From an uncultured Coriobacteriaceae bacterium (GTDB lineage: Bacteria; Actinomycetota; Coriobacteriia; Coriobacteriales; Eggerthellaceae): a DNA stretch of 64,000 nucleotides. Made by a program: the position numbers and the translations under genes. The notes under the pieces are model-generated. The model saw only the letters and a program-made list of their open reading frames with translations. It had not been told where the DNA came from and ran no database searches. This document shows, piece by piece, positions 1 through 9,007 of this stretch; the first letter of the stretch is position 1, and the number at the start of each line of letters is the position of its first letter. The stretch covers positions 124,001 to 188,000 of the forward strand of contig CASFII010000006.1 of assembly GCA_949294735.1 (NCBI GenBank), given 5' to 3'.

Positions 1-138
1 GGGAGAAGGTTGAAGTTTCTTTCCCCGACCGCGCACTGCGTCCGGTCGGGTATATACACCAACAATTTCATGGTGATAAATCAATTCTTCAAGAATAGTA
101 GCCGCAAACGTAGGCGTTCCCATAAAAACAATGCGCAT
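1..138 (-). CDS. fmt: methionyl-tRNA formyltransferase, N-terminal fragment
   Basis: Formylates the initiator Met-tRNA for translation start in the cytoplasm. Only the first 46 codons are inside the window; the rest runs off the left edge. The visible protein begins [16 protein letters not shown], the usual N-terminal beta-strand and GTP motif of Fmt, and continues with the YTRPD and GRGKK motifs that follow in this family. The ATG at 138 is preceded by an AAGG ribosome site. It lies 22 bases after the def stop and completes the common def-fmt pair, so formylation and deformylation are probably co-transcribed. Confidence 0.9.
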   Translation of the reverse strand, partial: MRIVFMGTPTFAATILEELIYHHEIVGVYTRPDAVRGRGKKLQPSP

Positions 139-160
139 ACTACATCAACCTTGTCTCGCG

Positions 161-685
161 TTATCCAACTTCACCCGGTTTTGCACCACGCTTCTTAGCT
201 TCTTCGTAGTCCTTTAAAGCTTCAATTCTTGCAATTGGATCACAAGCTTCAAACAGCGTCTTTCCGTCAAGATGGTCTATTTCATGCTGCAGACAACGAC
301 CAAGCAAGCCATCGCCTTCGATTTCCCATTCTTCACCATCAAGGTCAAAGTAACGAACACGAGCCCAAGGCTGGCGAGCAACAGGAACTGTAATACCAGG
401 ACAGGAAAGACACCCTTCGCCCTCAGTTACGGGGTCACCCTTAAGCTCCATAATCCGCGGATTGACCATTACGATTGGATCCTTTTTTCCGTCCTCTTGG
501 TCACAGTCGACCACAATAAGACGTTTTCCAACACCAACCTGAGGAGCCGCCAGACCGCAACCGTGATTTTTGTACATGGTGTGAGCCATTTGCGTTGCCA
601 AACGCTTCAGGCTTTTGTCTGACAAATCGCACTCCTCGCTCACCTGGTTAAGAAAAGGATCAGGAGACAACACAACTTTTAGCAT
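161..685 (-). CDS. def: peptide deformylase
   Basis: Removes the N-formyl group from new proteins; a cytoplasmic metalloenzyme. The 174-residue protein shows all three family motifs: GCGLAAPQ (42-49), EGCLS with metal ligand C92, and QHEIDH with ligands H134 and H138 and catalytic E135. Length is typical. The start at 685 has an AAAGGTGA ribosome site and follows dnaG by 14 bases. The operon order is dnaG-def-fmt. Nothing unusual was seen. Confidence 0.97.
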   Translation of the reverse strand: MLKVVLSPDPFLNQVSEECDLSDKSLKRLATQMAHTMYKNHGCGLAAPQVGVGKRLIVVDCDQEDGKKDPIVMVNPRIMELKGDPVTEGEGCLSCPGITVPVARQPWARVRYFDLDGEEWEIEGDGLLGRCLQHEIDHLDGKTLFEACDPIARIEALKDYEEAKKRGAKPGEVG

Positions 686-699
686 GGTTCACCTTTCTT

Positions 700-2622
700 C
701 TACAGCACTGGCTTATGTGCTGCACGTCGAGCTGTTAAAGTTTTCTGCATAGCAACAACACTTTCGAAAAGCGTTTCGTATTCTTCATTACTCATAGTAT
801 CAGAGCTTGCAAGCTGTTCACGGAGTGCCACAATAGCATCTTCCGCATCACTAATCCCCAATTCTTCAGCCAGAAATACACCTAAGGAAGTGAAATCTTC
901 AGAAGACTGACGCACACCAGAGGTTAGAACACTGGCGGCAGATGGATGAGCCCTGCTGGCTTCAGAAACAATTTGAGCAGCAGAGGCATGCGGATCTTTA
1001 GAAAGAGTCTCCAGGACACTCTGAGCCAAAAGGGCATGTAAGCCGTCGTGCCACTGCGTTTGGGCAAGCGCCTCAGCCTGTTGAAGTGCTACCTCTGGAT
1101 GCTGGGCACAGAGGCATAAAAACTCACGCTCAAACTTCCTCCGATTAAGTTCACTCTGAGTGAGTTGGTCATGAAAGCGAACGCTTGACGGGTTGCTCTT
1201 ATCTGCAACAAAAGGCTGAGAATTATCTCGTGCCGCTTGGTGAGCATACGTATTCTGCTGTTGGAGCGACAAGCCACTTTCTTCTCTTACGCGAACAGGT
1301 TTAAGTCGTTTGAGTTGGTCAATGACGTCTTGTTCACGCGCTCGGACCTTACCAGCTATCTGTATCGCATAGTCTTTTGCAAGCAAGGAATCTTTGATAG
1401 GAGCTAAGATACTCAGTGCGTCTGCAAGCGCTGCACTTCTACCTTCTGCTGAGCGCAAATCATAGTGCGCCAACCTTCGTTCAATTCCATACTGCAAAAG
1501 AGGCTTTGCCTCTTCTATAAGACTTTCCAGCGCATGAGCACCACGAGCTTCTACGAAATCTGCTGGATCAAGGTTATCGGGAAGGGTGACGGCACACAGT
1601 TCAATCTTGGTACGACCCGCTTCTGGTGTCATGCTTTCGTCAATGAAAGAAAGAGCCCGGTCAGCGGCTCGTTGACCCGCCTCATCGCCATCAAAAAGAT
1701 ACACGATTCGCTTTTGAGCATGCCTTGAAAGTATGCGAATGTGGCGCAGGGTTAAAGCCGTACCCAGCGTGGCTACTACGTTTTTTACGCCAGCCTCAGA
1801 AAGCGCAATTACGTCAGTGTAGCCTTCAACAACAATTGCTGTCCCGCTAGACGCCAAGGCTGCTTTCGCATGATCGAGTCCGTAAAGAACTTCAGACTTG
1901 TGAAAAACAGGAGTCTCCTGGGAATTAAGATACTTAGGTTCACCCTTTCCCACAACTCTTCCGCCAAACGCTATACAGTCTCCCTGTACATCATTAATGG
2001 GAAACATAACGCGGTTATAAAATCTATCACGCAGCTTACCATCGCGTTCAACAGCCACGTTGGCGTCTAAAAGTTCTTTTGGCTTAAAACCTTTTCCAGA
2101 AAGGTAGCGAACCAGCTCGCCACGTCCAGGCGCGAAACCGAGGTTCCATCGACGCGGAACTTCCCCACCGAGTCCACGTGAAGAAAGGTAGTGACGAGCT
2201 GCCTCTTGGTCTTCGCCCTTTCCTCGCATAAGCTGCGTATGATAAAAGTCAGCCGTCTCTTTGCAAACTGCTTTGAGGCGTGCTTTGTAGCTGCCTGAAG
2301 CGCCCGCAGATTTACCCTTCTTATAATGAAGTTCAATATGTGCACGGTCAGCTAACTTTTCAACTGCTTCAGGAAACGTCAAGTCCTCTGCTTTCATGAT
2401 GAAAGCAAAGACATCTCCACCTTCCCCGCAGCCAAAACAATGAAATAGCTGCAGAGCAGAATCTACTTTGCAAGAAGGAGTTTTTTCGTTATGGAATGGA
2501 CAGCAGCACCAAAAATCCCGTCCACGCTGCTTTAAGGGAACGCGCTCACCAATAACGGAAACTATATCGCTTGCTTCCCTGACCTTCTGAATATCTTCGT
2601 CGCTAATAATGCCTGAATCCAT
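700..2622 (-). CDS. dnaG: DNA primase
   Basis: Makes RNA primers for replication. The 640-residue protein has the N-terminal CHC2-type zinc finger (ligands C41, H44, C62, C65, with the CPFHNEKTPS motif). A central TOPRIM domain follows, with VVEGYTDV at about 265 and FDGDEAGQRA at about 310. The C-terminal helicase-binding region is poorly conserved, as is usual. It is the first gene of the dnaG-def-fmt group and is divergent from dgt, with 151 bases between them. A TATACT -10-like box lies upstream at 2653-2658. Confidence 0.97.
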   Translation of the reverse strand: MDSGIISDEDIQKVREASDIVSVIGERVPLKQRGRDFWCCCPFHNEKTPSCKVDSALQLFHCFGCGEGGDVFAFIMKAEDLTFPEAVEKLADRAHIELHYKKGKSAGASGSYKARLKAVCKETADFYHTQLMRGKGEDQEAARHYLSSRGLGGEVPRRWNLGFAPGRGELVRYLSGKGFKPKELLDANVAVERDGKLRDRFYNRVMFPINDVQGDCIAFGGRVVGKGEPKYLNSQETPVFHKSEVLYGLDHAKAALASSGTAIVVEGYTDVIALSEAGVKNVVATLGTALTLRHIRILSRHAQKRIVYLFDGDEAGQRAADRALSFIDESMTPEAGRTKIELCAVTLPDNLDPADFVEARGAHALESLIEEAKPLLQYGIERRLAHYDLRSAEGRSAALADALSILAPIKDSLLAKDYAIQIAGKVRAREQDVIDQLKRLKPVRVREESGLSLQQQNTYAHQAARDNSQPFVADKSNPSSVRFHDQLTQSELNRRKFEREFLCLCAQHPEVALQQAEALAQTQWHDGLHALLAQSVLETLSKDPHASAAQIVSEASRAHPSAASVLTSGVRQSSEDFTSLGVFLAEELGISDAEDAIVALREQLASSDTMSNEEYETLFESVVAMQKTLTARRAAHKPVL

Positions 2623-2652
2623 GCGCCCTAACCTTCATCGTATGTCGCGAAC

Positions 2653-2658
2653 AGTATA
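2653..2658 (-). promoter_or_regulatory. possible -10 box for dnaG
   Basis: On the minus strand this reads TATACT, about 30 bases upstream of the dnaG ATG. No convincing -35 hexamer is seen at the expected distance, so this is a weak call. Confidence 0.4.
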
Positions 2659-2773
2659 CCGCAGCATTACCCGAAATCGCCATGCAACCTTAAGCTAGAA
2701 CGCACGAAGATTTCGCGTCGAAAATGACTTGGTATACAATACCTATGGCTGAGTCGCGTACGAAAGGACACCT

Positions 2774-4000
2774 ATGCCCTGTTCTGCAATTCCTTATATG
2801 AAGCTCACGCAAGAAGTAGAAGCAAGCATTCTTGCAGATCGCGCAAACAACTGGAAAAATCCGTGGGCTTTTCAAGATGAAAATATTCAGAGGCGCGAAG
2901 ACAATCCGCATGATAAGGCTACACTTACACGACCAGCGTTTGCGCGTGATATTGAAAAAATTCTTAACGTTCCTGCCTACAATAGATATGCTGACAAAAC
3001 TCAAGTATTTTCCCTTGTCGAAAACGACGATATTTGCAGAAGAGGCCTACACGTTCAATTAGTTTCTCGTATTGCCCGCGGCATAGGAGCTGCACTCGGG
3101 CTTAATTTGGAACTCATTGAGGCTATAGCACTCGGTCATGACCTAGGACACACTCCCTTTGGTCATGCTGGCGAACGCTTCCTTTCGGCATGCTATCGCG
3201 AACACACGGGCAGGTACTTCAACCACAATGTTCATTCAGTTCGCGTTTTAGACAAGCTGTATCGAAGGAACATCAGCCTGCAAACCTTGGATGGCGTTCT
3301 GTGCCATAACGGAGAGTTCGCTCAACAAAAGCTCAATCTAGGCTCTCTTTCCAGCTTTGAAGAACTCGACAATTTGGTGGAATCCTGTACCCAAGATGAA
3401 GCGGTAATCGGAACCCTCAAACCTTCCACTCTTGAAGGCTGTGTTGTGCGCGTTAGTGACATGATTGCCTACATTGGAAAGGATCGTACAGACGCTATAG
3501 AAATGGGCGTGATATCTTCTTTAGATGACTTCACAAGCGAAGTTATTGGCACCAATAATGCACGCATCATAAACAACTTAACGGTAGACATAATCAACAA
3601 TTCCTACCGCAAGGACTATATAGCTCTCAGTGAACAAGTATTTACAGATCTAAAACGTGCGAAGAAAGAAAATTACGAAAAGATTTACAACCAAGAAGGT
3701 TCTGTTTTGGGAGAAGGCAACGTTATTGAAAACATGTTTGCCGAAGTTTATGAGAAACTACTTGACGACCTGACTTCCGGAAATGAAGCTTCTCCCATTT
3801 TCAAGCACCACCTGGCAACTCTTGTACGTAATTCAAAATGCATTACACAATCTAGTTACCTTGCAGAAGAAAAAAACCAAATTGTGGTGGACTACATGGC
3901 TTCTATGACTGACAGCTATTTTGTGGCATTGTATCACCACCTTTTCCCCACCAGTAAACGGCATATGTATCGCGTTTCTTACTGTGACAATTTAAGTTAA
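2774..4000 (+). CDS. dgt: dGTPase-like HD-domain triphosphohydrolase
   Basis: Predicted deoxynucleoside triphosphate triphosphohydrolase, cleaving dNTPs to nucleoside and tripolyphosphate. The 408-residue protein has the HD-domain metal site in ALGHDLGHTPFGHAGE (residues about 117-132), preceded by RRGLHVQLVSRIARGIG, typical of the Dgt family. Further ligands appear in NHNVHSVR and HNGEF. The ATG at 2774 has an AAAGGA ribosome site; an in-frame ATG at 2798 is a less likely start. The gene commonly neighbours dnaG in Gram-positive genomes, but here it is divergent. Substrate preference cannot be read from the sequence. Confidence 0.93.
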   Translation: MPCSAIPYMKLTQEVEASILADRANNWKNPWAFQDENIQRREDNPHDKATLTRPAFARDIEKILNVPAYNRYADKTQVFSLVENDDICRRGLHVQLVSRIARGIGAALGLNLELIEAIALGHDLGHTPFGHAGERFLSACYREHTGRYFNHNVHSVRVLDKLYRRNISLQTLDGVLCHNGEFAQQKLNLGSLSSFEELDNLVESCTQDEAVIGTLKPSTLEGCVVRVSDMIAYIGKDRTDAIEMGVISSLDDFTSEVIGTNNARIINNLTVDIINNSYRKDYIALSEQVFTDLKRAKKENYEKIYNQEGSVLGEGNVIENMFAEVYEKLLDDLTSGNEASPIFKHHLATLVRNSKCITQSSYLAEEKNQIVVDYMASMTDSYFVALYHHLFPTSKRHMYRVSYCDNLS

Positions 4001-4025
4001 TAAATAAGCAACAGAGCATAATAAA

Positions 4026-4052
4026 ATGAAACCCGCCTCAAACGGGTTTCAT
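4026..4052. terminator. bidirectional terminator between dgt and rubredoxin
   Basis: Perfect 10 bp stem (4026-4035 with 4043-4052) and a 7-base loop. The minus-strand side runs into a T-rich tract (TTTATTATG). It sits between two convergent genes and could serve both. Confidence 0.75.
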
Positions 4053-4100
4053 AATTCTTAGATAGACGTTTCTTTGGCTACCAACATAAAAGAGAGATGC

Positions 4101-4259
4101 TTATTCCTCTTCAAACATGTCCTTGCCTACTCCACACAAAGGGCACACCCAATCTTCGGGAATGTCTTCGAATTTCGTCCCAGGGGCAATTCCACCATCT
4201 GGATCGCCCGCTGCCTCGTCGTAGACATATCCACACACAGTACAAACATAGCGTTTCAT
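4101..4259 (-). CDS. rub: rubredoxin
   Basis: Small electron-transfer protein with one iron bound by four cysteines. The 52 residues begin [18 protein letters not shown]. The two knuckles are C6-x2-C9 and C39-x2-C42 (VCPLCGVGK), with the [10 protein letters not shown] loop and DWVCP motif between. Length is that of classical rubredoxins of anaerobes. The ATG at 4259 has an AGGAG ribosome site. It lies 46 bases after the rnhA stop and may be co-transcribed with it. Rubredoxins usually serve oxygen or superoxide detoxification in anaerobes; no partner oxidase lies in the window. Confidence 0.96.
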   Translation of the reverse strand: MKRYVCTVCGYVYDEAAGDPDGGIAPGTKFEDIPEDWVCPLCGVGKDMFEEE

Positions 4260-4305
4260 TTCGAACTCCTTTCAAAAGGTAGTAGACCTTAGGTACTATA
4301 ACTTA

Positions 4306-4794
4306 CTAAAAGAGCGTAGAAAGAAACCCCGTGTCTTCGCGCAGATTATTTCCGTCAGCGGCTGTGGTAGCTAACGTATCACAGCGTTCATTTGCAGGAT
4401 GTCCTGCATGGCCCTTCACCCAAACAAAGGTCACTGCATGAAGCTGAAGCAAAGGTAAAAGCCGCTGCCATAAGTCGGCGTTCTTTACCGGTTTTTTATC
4501 GGGCTTCTTCCATCCTCGCTTAACCCATCCATCAAGCCAGTGCTCATTAATTGCTTTTACGAGATATTGCGAATCAGAATAAAGTGTCACCTGTGTAGGC
4601 TGCGTTAGCGCCTCGAGCCCCACAATAGCAGCAAGCAACTCCATACGATTGTTGGTGGTATTTTTAAAACCCTCTGTGAGTTCTTTCTCTTTCAGCAGGT
4701 TTCCGTCTTCGTCAAAAGCCTGAAGCACCACCCCATACCCACCAGGACCTGGGTTTCCTTTCGCAGAGCCGTCGGTGTACAAATCTATACGCAT
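4306..4794 (-). CDS. rnhA: ribonuclease HI
   Basis: Cuts the RNA strand of RNA-DNA hybrids, for example at primers and R-loops. The 162-residue protein has the four carboxylates of the RNase H active site: D8 in [12 protein letters not shown]52 in NNRMELLA, D74 in YSDSQYL and D139 in ANERCDTLA. It has the basic handle region ([13 protein letters not shown]) as in E. coli RNase HI. The start at 4794 has an AAAGAGGT ribosome site. It reads toward rubredoxin. Confidence 0.96.
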   Translation of the reverse strand: MRIDLYTDGSAKGNPGPGGYGVVLQAFDEDGNLLKEKELTEGFKNTTNNRMELLAAIVGLEALTQPTQVTLYSDSQYLVKAINEHWLDGWVKRGWKKPDKKPVKNADLWQRLLPLLQLHAVTFVWVKGHAGHPANERCDTLATTAADGNNLREDTGFLSTLF

Positions 4795-4944
4795 ATCTAC
4801 CTCTTTACTTCGTTATCTCTATTCTAAACAAAACTGGGATTGAACTCTTGCCTCATAGCCCTCTTCGAAGCTCCCAAAGAAAAAATTTACTTCTCAGCTA
4901 CCTTTTCCTGTTGCACAATAGAGGTAGTCTAGGAAAGGAACAAC

Positions 4945-5568
4945 ATGAAAGTACTGATTGTAAACGGTAGTCCTCACGTAAACGGAACAACTATGGCTTC
5001 CATCAACGAAATGATTTCCGTCTTTGATGAAGCTGGCATTGAAACCGAAGTTTTCCAACTTGGCAATAAACCACTGGCTGACTGTATGGGTTGTGGCTAC
5101 TGCCGCAAAAACGAAGGCTGCGTCATCAAAGACGATTTGGTACATGAGTTTGTGCAAAAGGCTCAAGAAGCTGATGGCTTTGTCTTTGCAACGCCTGTAT
5201 ACTACGCGCATCCCACTGGTAGGATAATGAGCTTCTTGGACAGAGCTTTTTATTCAGGAAGCAAAAACTTCCAATTCAAAGTGGGTGCTTCCATAGCAGT
5301 TTCTCGTCGAGGTGGAGAAGTTGCCAGCTATGACGTGCTCAACAAGTACTTTGGTATTTCACAGATGCCTATCGCAAGCTCTACCTATTGGAACGTATCT
5401 CACGGTGCCGTTGCCGCAGATGCTCCGAACGACGAAGAAGGCATGCAAACCATGCGCAATTTAGCTCGCAATATGGTTTGGATGATGCGCTGTATTGAAG
5501 CTGGCAAAAACGCAGGTGTAGAACTTCCTGCTTCTGAGCGCACCTACAAAACTAACTTTGTACGGTAA
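4945..5568 (+). CDS. flavodoxin-family NAD(P)H-dependent FMN reductase with cysteine cluster
   Basis: Predicted FMN-binding oxidoreductase of the iron-sulfur flavoprotein/FMN-reductase family. The 207 residues start MKVLIVNGSPHVNGTT, with the phosphate-binding loop of flavodoxin-like folds. They carry C47-x2-C50-x2-C53-x5-C59, the compact cysteine motif of archaeal and clostridial iron-sulfur flavoproteins. The TPVYYAHPTG motif near residue 90 is typical of this family. The ATG has a GGAAAGGA ribosome site. It is a single plus-strand gene convergent with ribF, whose product makes FMN and FAD. The physiological electron acceptor is unknown. Confidence 0.85.
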   Translation: MKVLIVNGSPHVNGTTMASINEMISVFDEAGIETEVFQLGNKPLADCMGCGYCRKNEGCVIKDDLVHEFVQKAQEADGFVFATPVYYAHPTGRIMSFLDRAFYSGSKNFQFKVGASIAVSRRGGEVASYDVLNKYFGISQMPIASSTYWNVSHGAVAADAPNDEEGMQTMRNLARNMVWMMRCIEAGKNAGVELPASERTYKTNFVR

Positions 5569-5586
5569 AAGACCCAGAATTAATTC

Positions 5587-6510
5587 TTATAGATGTTCCT
5601 GCACCCATGCAATGTTGCTTTTAACCGTTGAAATAAGCTCTTCAATGCTAGGAAACTTGATAAGCGGACGCAGGAAGTTTAGGAATTCAATCTGAAGCTC
5701 TTTTCCGTACAAATCACCATGAAAATCAAGTAAATGAACTTCCAGAGAAGCCGTTTGTTTCTTTTCGAACGTCGGAGCGTGCCCGACTGAAACAGCGGCT
5801 TTATATTTTTGGTTTTCTACGAAGGCATAAGCGGCATAGACACCCTCACCAAGCACCTGCAAGTTGCTCGGCACATCTATATTGGCAGTTGAAAAGCCCA
5901 TCCCTGTGCCTGCTCCTCTTCCGTGTAGAACCTCACCCTGAAGACGGAACGGATGACCCAACAAACTGTTTGCTTCTTCAATACTGCCTTCTTGAAGCAA
6001 TTTGCGAATGCGCGTAGAGCAAATTACGCTTCCGTCGGCAGTTTGTAGGTGATGGGCATATACAAAAACGCCCTTTGCTTCAGCCCATTTTTTAAGATCT
6101 TTGACGGTTCCTTTAGCCTGAAAACCAAACCTGAAATCTGCCCCGATATGAATGCTGTGCGGAAGGTATTGTCCAAAGAGAACATCTAGAAATTCGACTG
6201 GCTCAAGAGCAGCAAACGCACGCGTAAAAGGCAGTGCAACCACTGCATCAACGCCCGTTTGTTTAAGATCATTCAAGCGTTGTTCGTTACTTGCAAGTTT
6301 TTTGAAGGTATCGGGATGAAAGACTTCATCAGGGTCTTTATCGAACGTTAAAACAGCCGAACGCGTTTTATAATGCGTAGCTTCATTGAGAGTTGTCTGA
6401 ATAAGAAACTGATGACCTCGGTGAAGTCCATCGAATACCCCAAAGGCACATGAAGCGTTAGAAAGCTTGTGAACATTGGCGACTGGAAGAAGACTATCAA
6501 GCTTCGCCAC
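5587..6510 (-). CDS. ribF: bifunctional riboflavin kinase / FAD synthetase
   Basis: Converts riboflavin to FMN and FMN to FAD. In the 307-residue protein, the N-terminal adenylyltransferase domain has the GVFDGLHRGHQ motif (about 24-34) and, further on, a STRIRKLL segment in place of the usual SSTxIR. The C-terminal kinase domain (from about 185) has RGAGTGMGFSTANI, matching the GxxxGRxxGxPTAN pattern with some substitutions. The ATG at 6510 overlaps the end of truB by 14 bases, so the two are translationally linked, a common truB-ribF arrangement. Confidence 0.95.
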   Translation of the reverse strand: MAKLDSLLPVANVHKLSNASCAFGVFDGLHRGHQFLIQTTLNEATHYKTRSAVLTFDKDPDEVFHPDTFKKLASNEQRLNDLKQTGVDAVVALPFTRAFAALEPVEFLDVLFGQYLPHSIHIGADFRFGFQAKGTVKDLKKWAEAKGVFVYAHHLQTADGSVICSTRIRKLLQEGSIEEANSLLGHPFRLQGEVLHGRGAGTGMGFSTANIDVPSNLQVLGEGVYAAYAFVENQKYKAAVSVGHAPTFEKKQTASLEVHLLDFHGDLYGKELQIEFLNFLRPLIKFPSIEELISTVKSNIAWVQEHL

Positions 6511-7540
6511 GAGAAACTCCTATCGAAAAGCCGCAGCGTGAACGAAACATATTTCGTTCAGCACTGAATTCATATAAAGCTACAACCTTGTTGCTGGCTA
6601 TAAGAGCAACCACTTCCCCATCATACGGAGGTTCATTACTCTCGTAAACCCCTGAGGTGCAGGATGACAACTCTTGTTCTGCGGTAACACAACGACGCTC
6701 ATATAACGTAAGCTGAGAAGCTGAGAGCGGATTACCATTGCGGACAGCACGTGCTTGAGTGTCTGATAGAAAAGAAAACCTCAAGCCTAAAAGCTGAAGA
6801 GGGTCAAGTGCAGCTTTCGTCGTAAGAGCTTCGAGTGCTTCGAGCGTTACGCAATCAGAAAGATCCAAATGTCCACAAGAAATCCTACGTAACGCACCAA
6901 GATGCGCATACGTCCCCATACGCTTACCAATATCACGAGCAAGGGAACGAATATAGGTTCCTTTTGATACGGAAAATTCTACTTCCCAATACGCTTGTAC
7001 CTCCAAAGGAAAGTTGCTCTCCTCTACTCCCGCGGATTCAAACGCACCCACCTCAACCAATCGAGCCTCATAAATTTCTATTTCGCGAGGCTCCAAGCTA
7101 ATAAGGTGACCTTTACGGGCAGCTTCATAGGCTTTTTGACCATTTACTTTAATAGCAGAATAGACAGGAGGAAGCTGCCTCTGCTTGCCTTGCATTTCTC
7201 GCAAAAAGTTCTGAGCAAATTGCTTATCCAAAACCTTGGGAGGAACAGCAGCAGTGTGCAAAAGCTCCCCTTCACAGTCATCGGTTGTAGTTGAAGCACC
7301 AAAGTCAATACGTGCAAGGTAGCGTTTGTCGTGACCCGTAAGGTACGCATCTAAACGCGTTGCTGGACCTACACAAATAGGAAGAACTCCCGAAGCAAAG
7401 GGATCGAGCGTTCCCGTGTGACCAACCCTTCGTTCGCCAAAAATTTTACGACAACGATTCACCACATCATGAGACGTAAGCCCAGCAGGTTTATCAACAC
7501 CCACAACGAGCGAAAGACCCGAGCTACCGCGCTTAGCCAC
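6497..7540 (-). CDS. truB: tRNA pseudouridine(55) synthase
   Basis: Makes pseudouridine 55 in the T-loop of tRNAs. The protein is 347 residues from a GTG start at 7540. I chose this GTG because it has a TGAGGT ribosome site six bases upstream, sits two bases before the nrnA stop end, and is followed directly by the conserved GVDKPAGLTSHDVV. The open frame continues upstream to 7783, but that part is only the shadow of nrnA. The catalytic aspartate is D46 in GHTGTLDPFASG. The C-terminal part from about 260 is divergent, with a PUA-like position. Confidence 0.95.
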   Translation of the reverse strand: MAKRGSSGLSLVVGVDKPAGLTSHDVVNRCRKIFGERRVGHTGTLDPFASGVLPICVGPATRLDAYLTGHDKRYLARIDFGASTTTDDCEGELLHTAAVPPKVLDKQFAQNFLREMQGKQRQLPPVYSAIKVNGQKAYEAARKGHLISLEPREIEIYEARLVEVGAFESAGVEESNFPLEVQAYWEVEFSVSKGTYIRSLARDIGKRMGTYAHLGALRRISCGHLDLSDCVTLEALEALTTKAALDPLQLLGLRFSFLSDTQARAVRNGNPLSASQLTLYERRCVTAEQELSSCTSGVYESNEPPYDGEVVALIASNKVVALYEFSAERNMFRSRCGFSIGVSRGEA

Positions 7541-7541
7541 C

Positions 7542-8543
7542 TTAAACCTCACAAGAATCTGGCAAGGAAACACCCAAAAGTTGTGACACCTTTGCAAGCG
7601 TTTCGCGCAACCCCATCTCCGAAGTGAAGCCAGCTGCAGCCTTATGTCCTCCGCCATCAAACGCACGAGCAATAGCGGCAACATCAGTTGAATCCTTTGC
7701 ACGCAAGCTGCCTCGAACCTTTCCGTCTTGCTCACGAAGCACGCAAGCAACTCGTATGCCGGTAAGTGAACGGAGGGAGTCAATTATGGGCTCCGCATCA
7801 GCTTTAACCGCGCCGAATCGAACAAAGTCATCACTTGTAAGACAAGTAGCTGCAAACGTTTTATCTTCACTTATGACCATTCTCTGAAGAGCTGTCATTT
7901 CTAGATAGAGCGAAGGAAACGTTCGGTTTTGGTAGACCTCAGTAGCCAGCTCAGCAGGATCTGCACCAGCTCCAACCATACTTTCGGCCGCTTCAAACAC
8001 ACGCGCATCGGTATTTTGGAACTGAAACCTTCCCGTATCTGTCATAAGGCCAGTATAGGCGCACGTTGCCATGGACTGAGAGTAAGTAACATCCAAGAGC
8101 TTAATGAGATCCCAAATAAGAATACACGTAGCTGCAGCTGAAGGATCGACATAGGCTACATCGAATTCATTTTCAGGCGTAGCATGGTGATCAATTTTGA
8201 TAGAAAAATCGGCTCGCGCTGCAAGAGCGCTCGCTTCCTCCCCCATACGTTTTTTCGTGGGAACATCCACTGCCACAAAAGTAAACAGCTCCTTGTTGAA
8301 CTGGCCAACAGGGAGCATATCCGAAACGCCAGGCAAGAACTTGAGGTTATGAGGTATAGGTTCATCCTTTGCAAGCACCCCTACCACTTGCTTCCCGAGC
8401 GCTTTCAGAGCATACAAGAGTGCAAGCTGCGAACCCAGACAATCCCCATCAGGGCTTACATGCCCGCAAATAACAAAGTTGTCACGGGAAGTAAGCTCCT
8501 GCGCAATACGTTCGAGAGAATCAATGTCGTGCAGGTTGCTCAT
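7542..8543 (-). CDS. nrnA: DHH-family nanoRNase / pAp phosphatase
   Basis: Degrades very short RNAs and dephosphorylates 3'-phosphoadenosine 5'-phosphate, with manganese as cofactor. The 333-residue protein has DHH-domain ligands in GHVSPDGDCLGS (H28, D32, D34), D93 in AVDVPT and DHH at 118-120. It has the DHHA1 motif GGGHKAAAGF near the C-terminus. It lies directly after rbfA with no gap, in the usual rbfA-nrnA-truB-ribF order of Gram-positive bacteria. Confidence 0.94.
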   Translation of the reverse strand: MSNLHDIDSLERIAQELTSRDNFVICGHVSPDGDCLGSQLALLYALKALGKQVVGVLAKDEPIPHNLKFLPGVSDMLPVGQFNKELFTFVAVDVPTKKRMGEEASALAARADFSIKIDHHATPENEFDVAYVDPSAAATCILIWDLIKLLDVTYSQSMATCAYTGLMTDTGRFQFQNTDARVFEAAESMVGAGADPAELATEVYQNRTFPSLYLEMTALQRMVISEDKTFAATCLTSDDFVRFGAVKADAEPIIDSLRSLTGIRVACVLREQDGKVRGSLRAKDSTDVAAIARAFDGGGHKAAAGFTSEMGLRETLAKVSQLLGVSLPDSCEV

Positions 8544-8945
8544 TTATTTTTCATCCCCAAACGTCGAGTTTTCGTCATCGCTGTTTAAGGAGCTCTGCTT
8601 ATTTGTTCGTGCTTCTTCACGCGCCAAAGCACCCGCAATGCGCTGCGCTTCATCAACTGTTGTATCAAGCAAAAATCTCAACTCGGGAGCAATGCGCCAT
8701 GAAAGCTGCTTAGCCATGAGAGAACGAATGCGTCCTCCAGCACTATTAAAAGCAGCAGCCGTATCAGCATAACGCTCTGGCTCGGTTGAGTAGTAAACGT
8801 TACACACGCTTCTATCGAAGCTCACTTCACATCCCGTGATGGTGACCATATGAAGACGGGGGTCTGAAATTTCGAATAACAGGATATTAGCAATAACTTC
8901 ACGAGCCTGTTCATTTACTTTTCTATTTGAGGACGATTGTTTCAT
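8544..8945 (-). CDS. rbfA: ribosome-binding factor A
   Basis: Binds the 30S subunit late in maturation and acts on 16S rRNA processing. The protein is 133 residues, with the KH-like fold motifs ANILLFEISDPRL and VYYSTEP. I chose the ATG at 8945 because an almost perfect AAAGGAGG ribosome site lies just upstream; the frame could extend seven codons further, but those codons would contain that site. The C-terminal tail is acidic and serine-rich. It follows infB and is separated from it by a stable hairpin. Confidence 0.95.
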   Translation of the reverse strand: MKQSSSNRKVNEQAREVIANILLFEISDPRLHMVTITGCEVSFDRSVCNVYYSTEPERYADTAAAFNSAGGRIRSLMAKQLSWRIAPELRFLLDTTVDEAQRIAGALAREEARTNKQSSLNSDDENSTFGDEK

Positions 8946-8966
8946 ACGTACCTCCTTTGTGTACAC

Positions 8967-8998
8967 GAACCCCGTCAGAAACTACGCCGACGGGGTTC
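8967..8998 (-). terminator. hairpin between infB and rbfA
   Basis: Perfect 10 bp GC-rich stem (8967-8976 with 8989-8998) and a 12-base loop, nine bases after the infB stop. No T-tract follows on the minus strand; the rbfA ribosome site comes next. It is more likely a partial terminator or RNA-processing/stability element inside the operon than a true terminator. Confidence 0.55.
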
Positions 8999-9007
8999 CA
9001 GATTAGA

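Noticed and set aside
10..198. Plus-strand 62-codon frame at the left edge
   Set aside because: It is antisense to fmt and def; the minus-strand fmt start is clear from its sequence.
7541..7783. Upstream extension of truB by 81 codons
   Set aside because: It lies inside nrnA in another frame, and the conserved TruB sequence starts just after the GTG at 7540.
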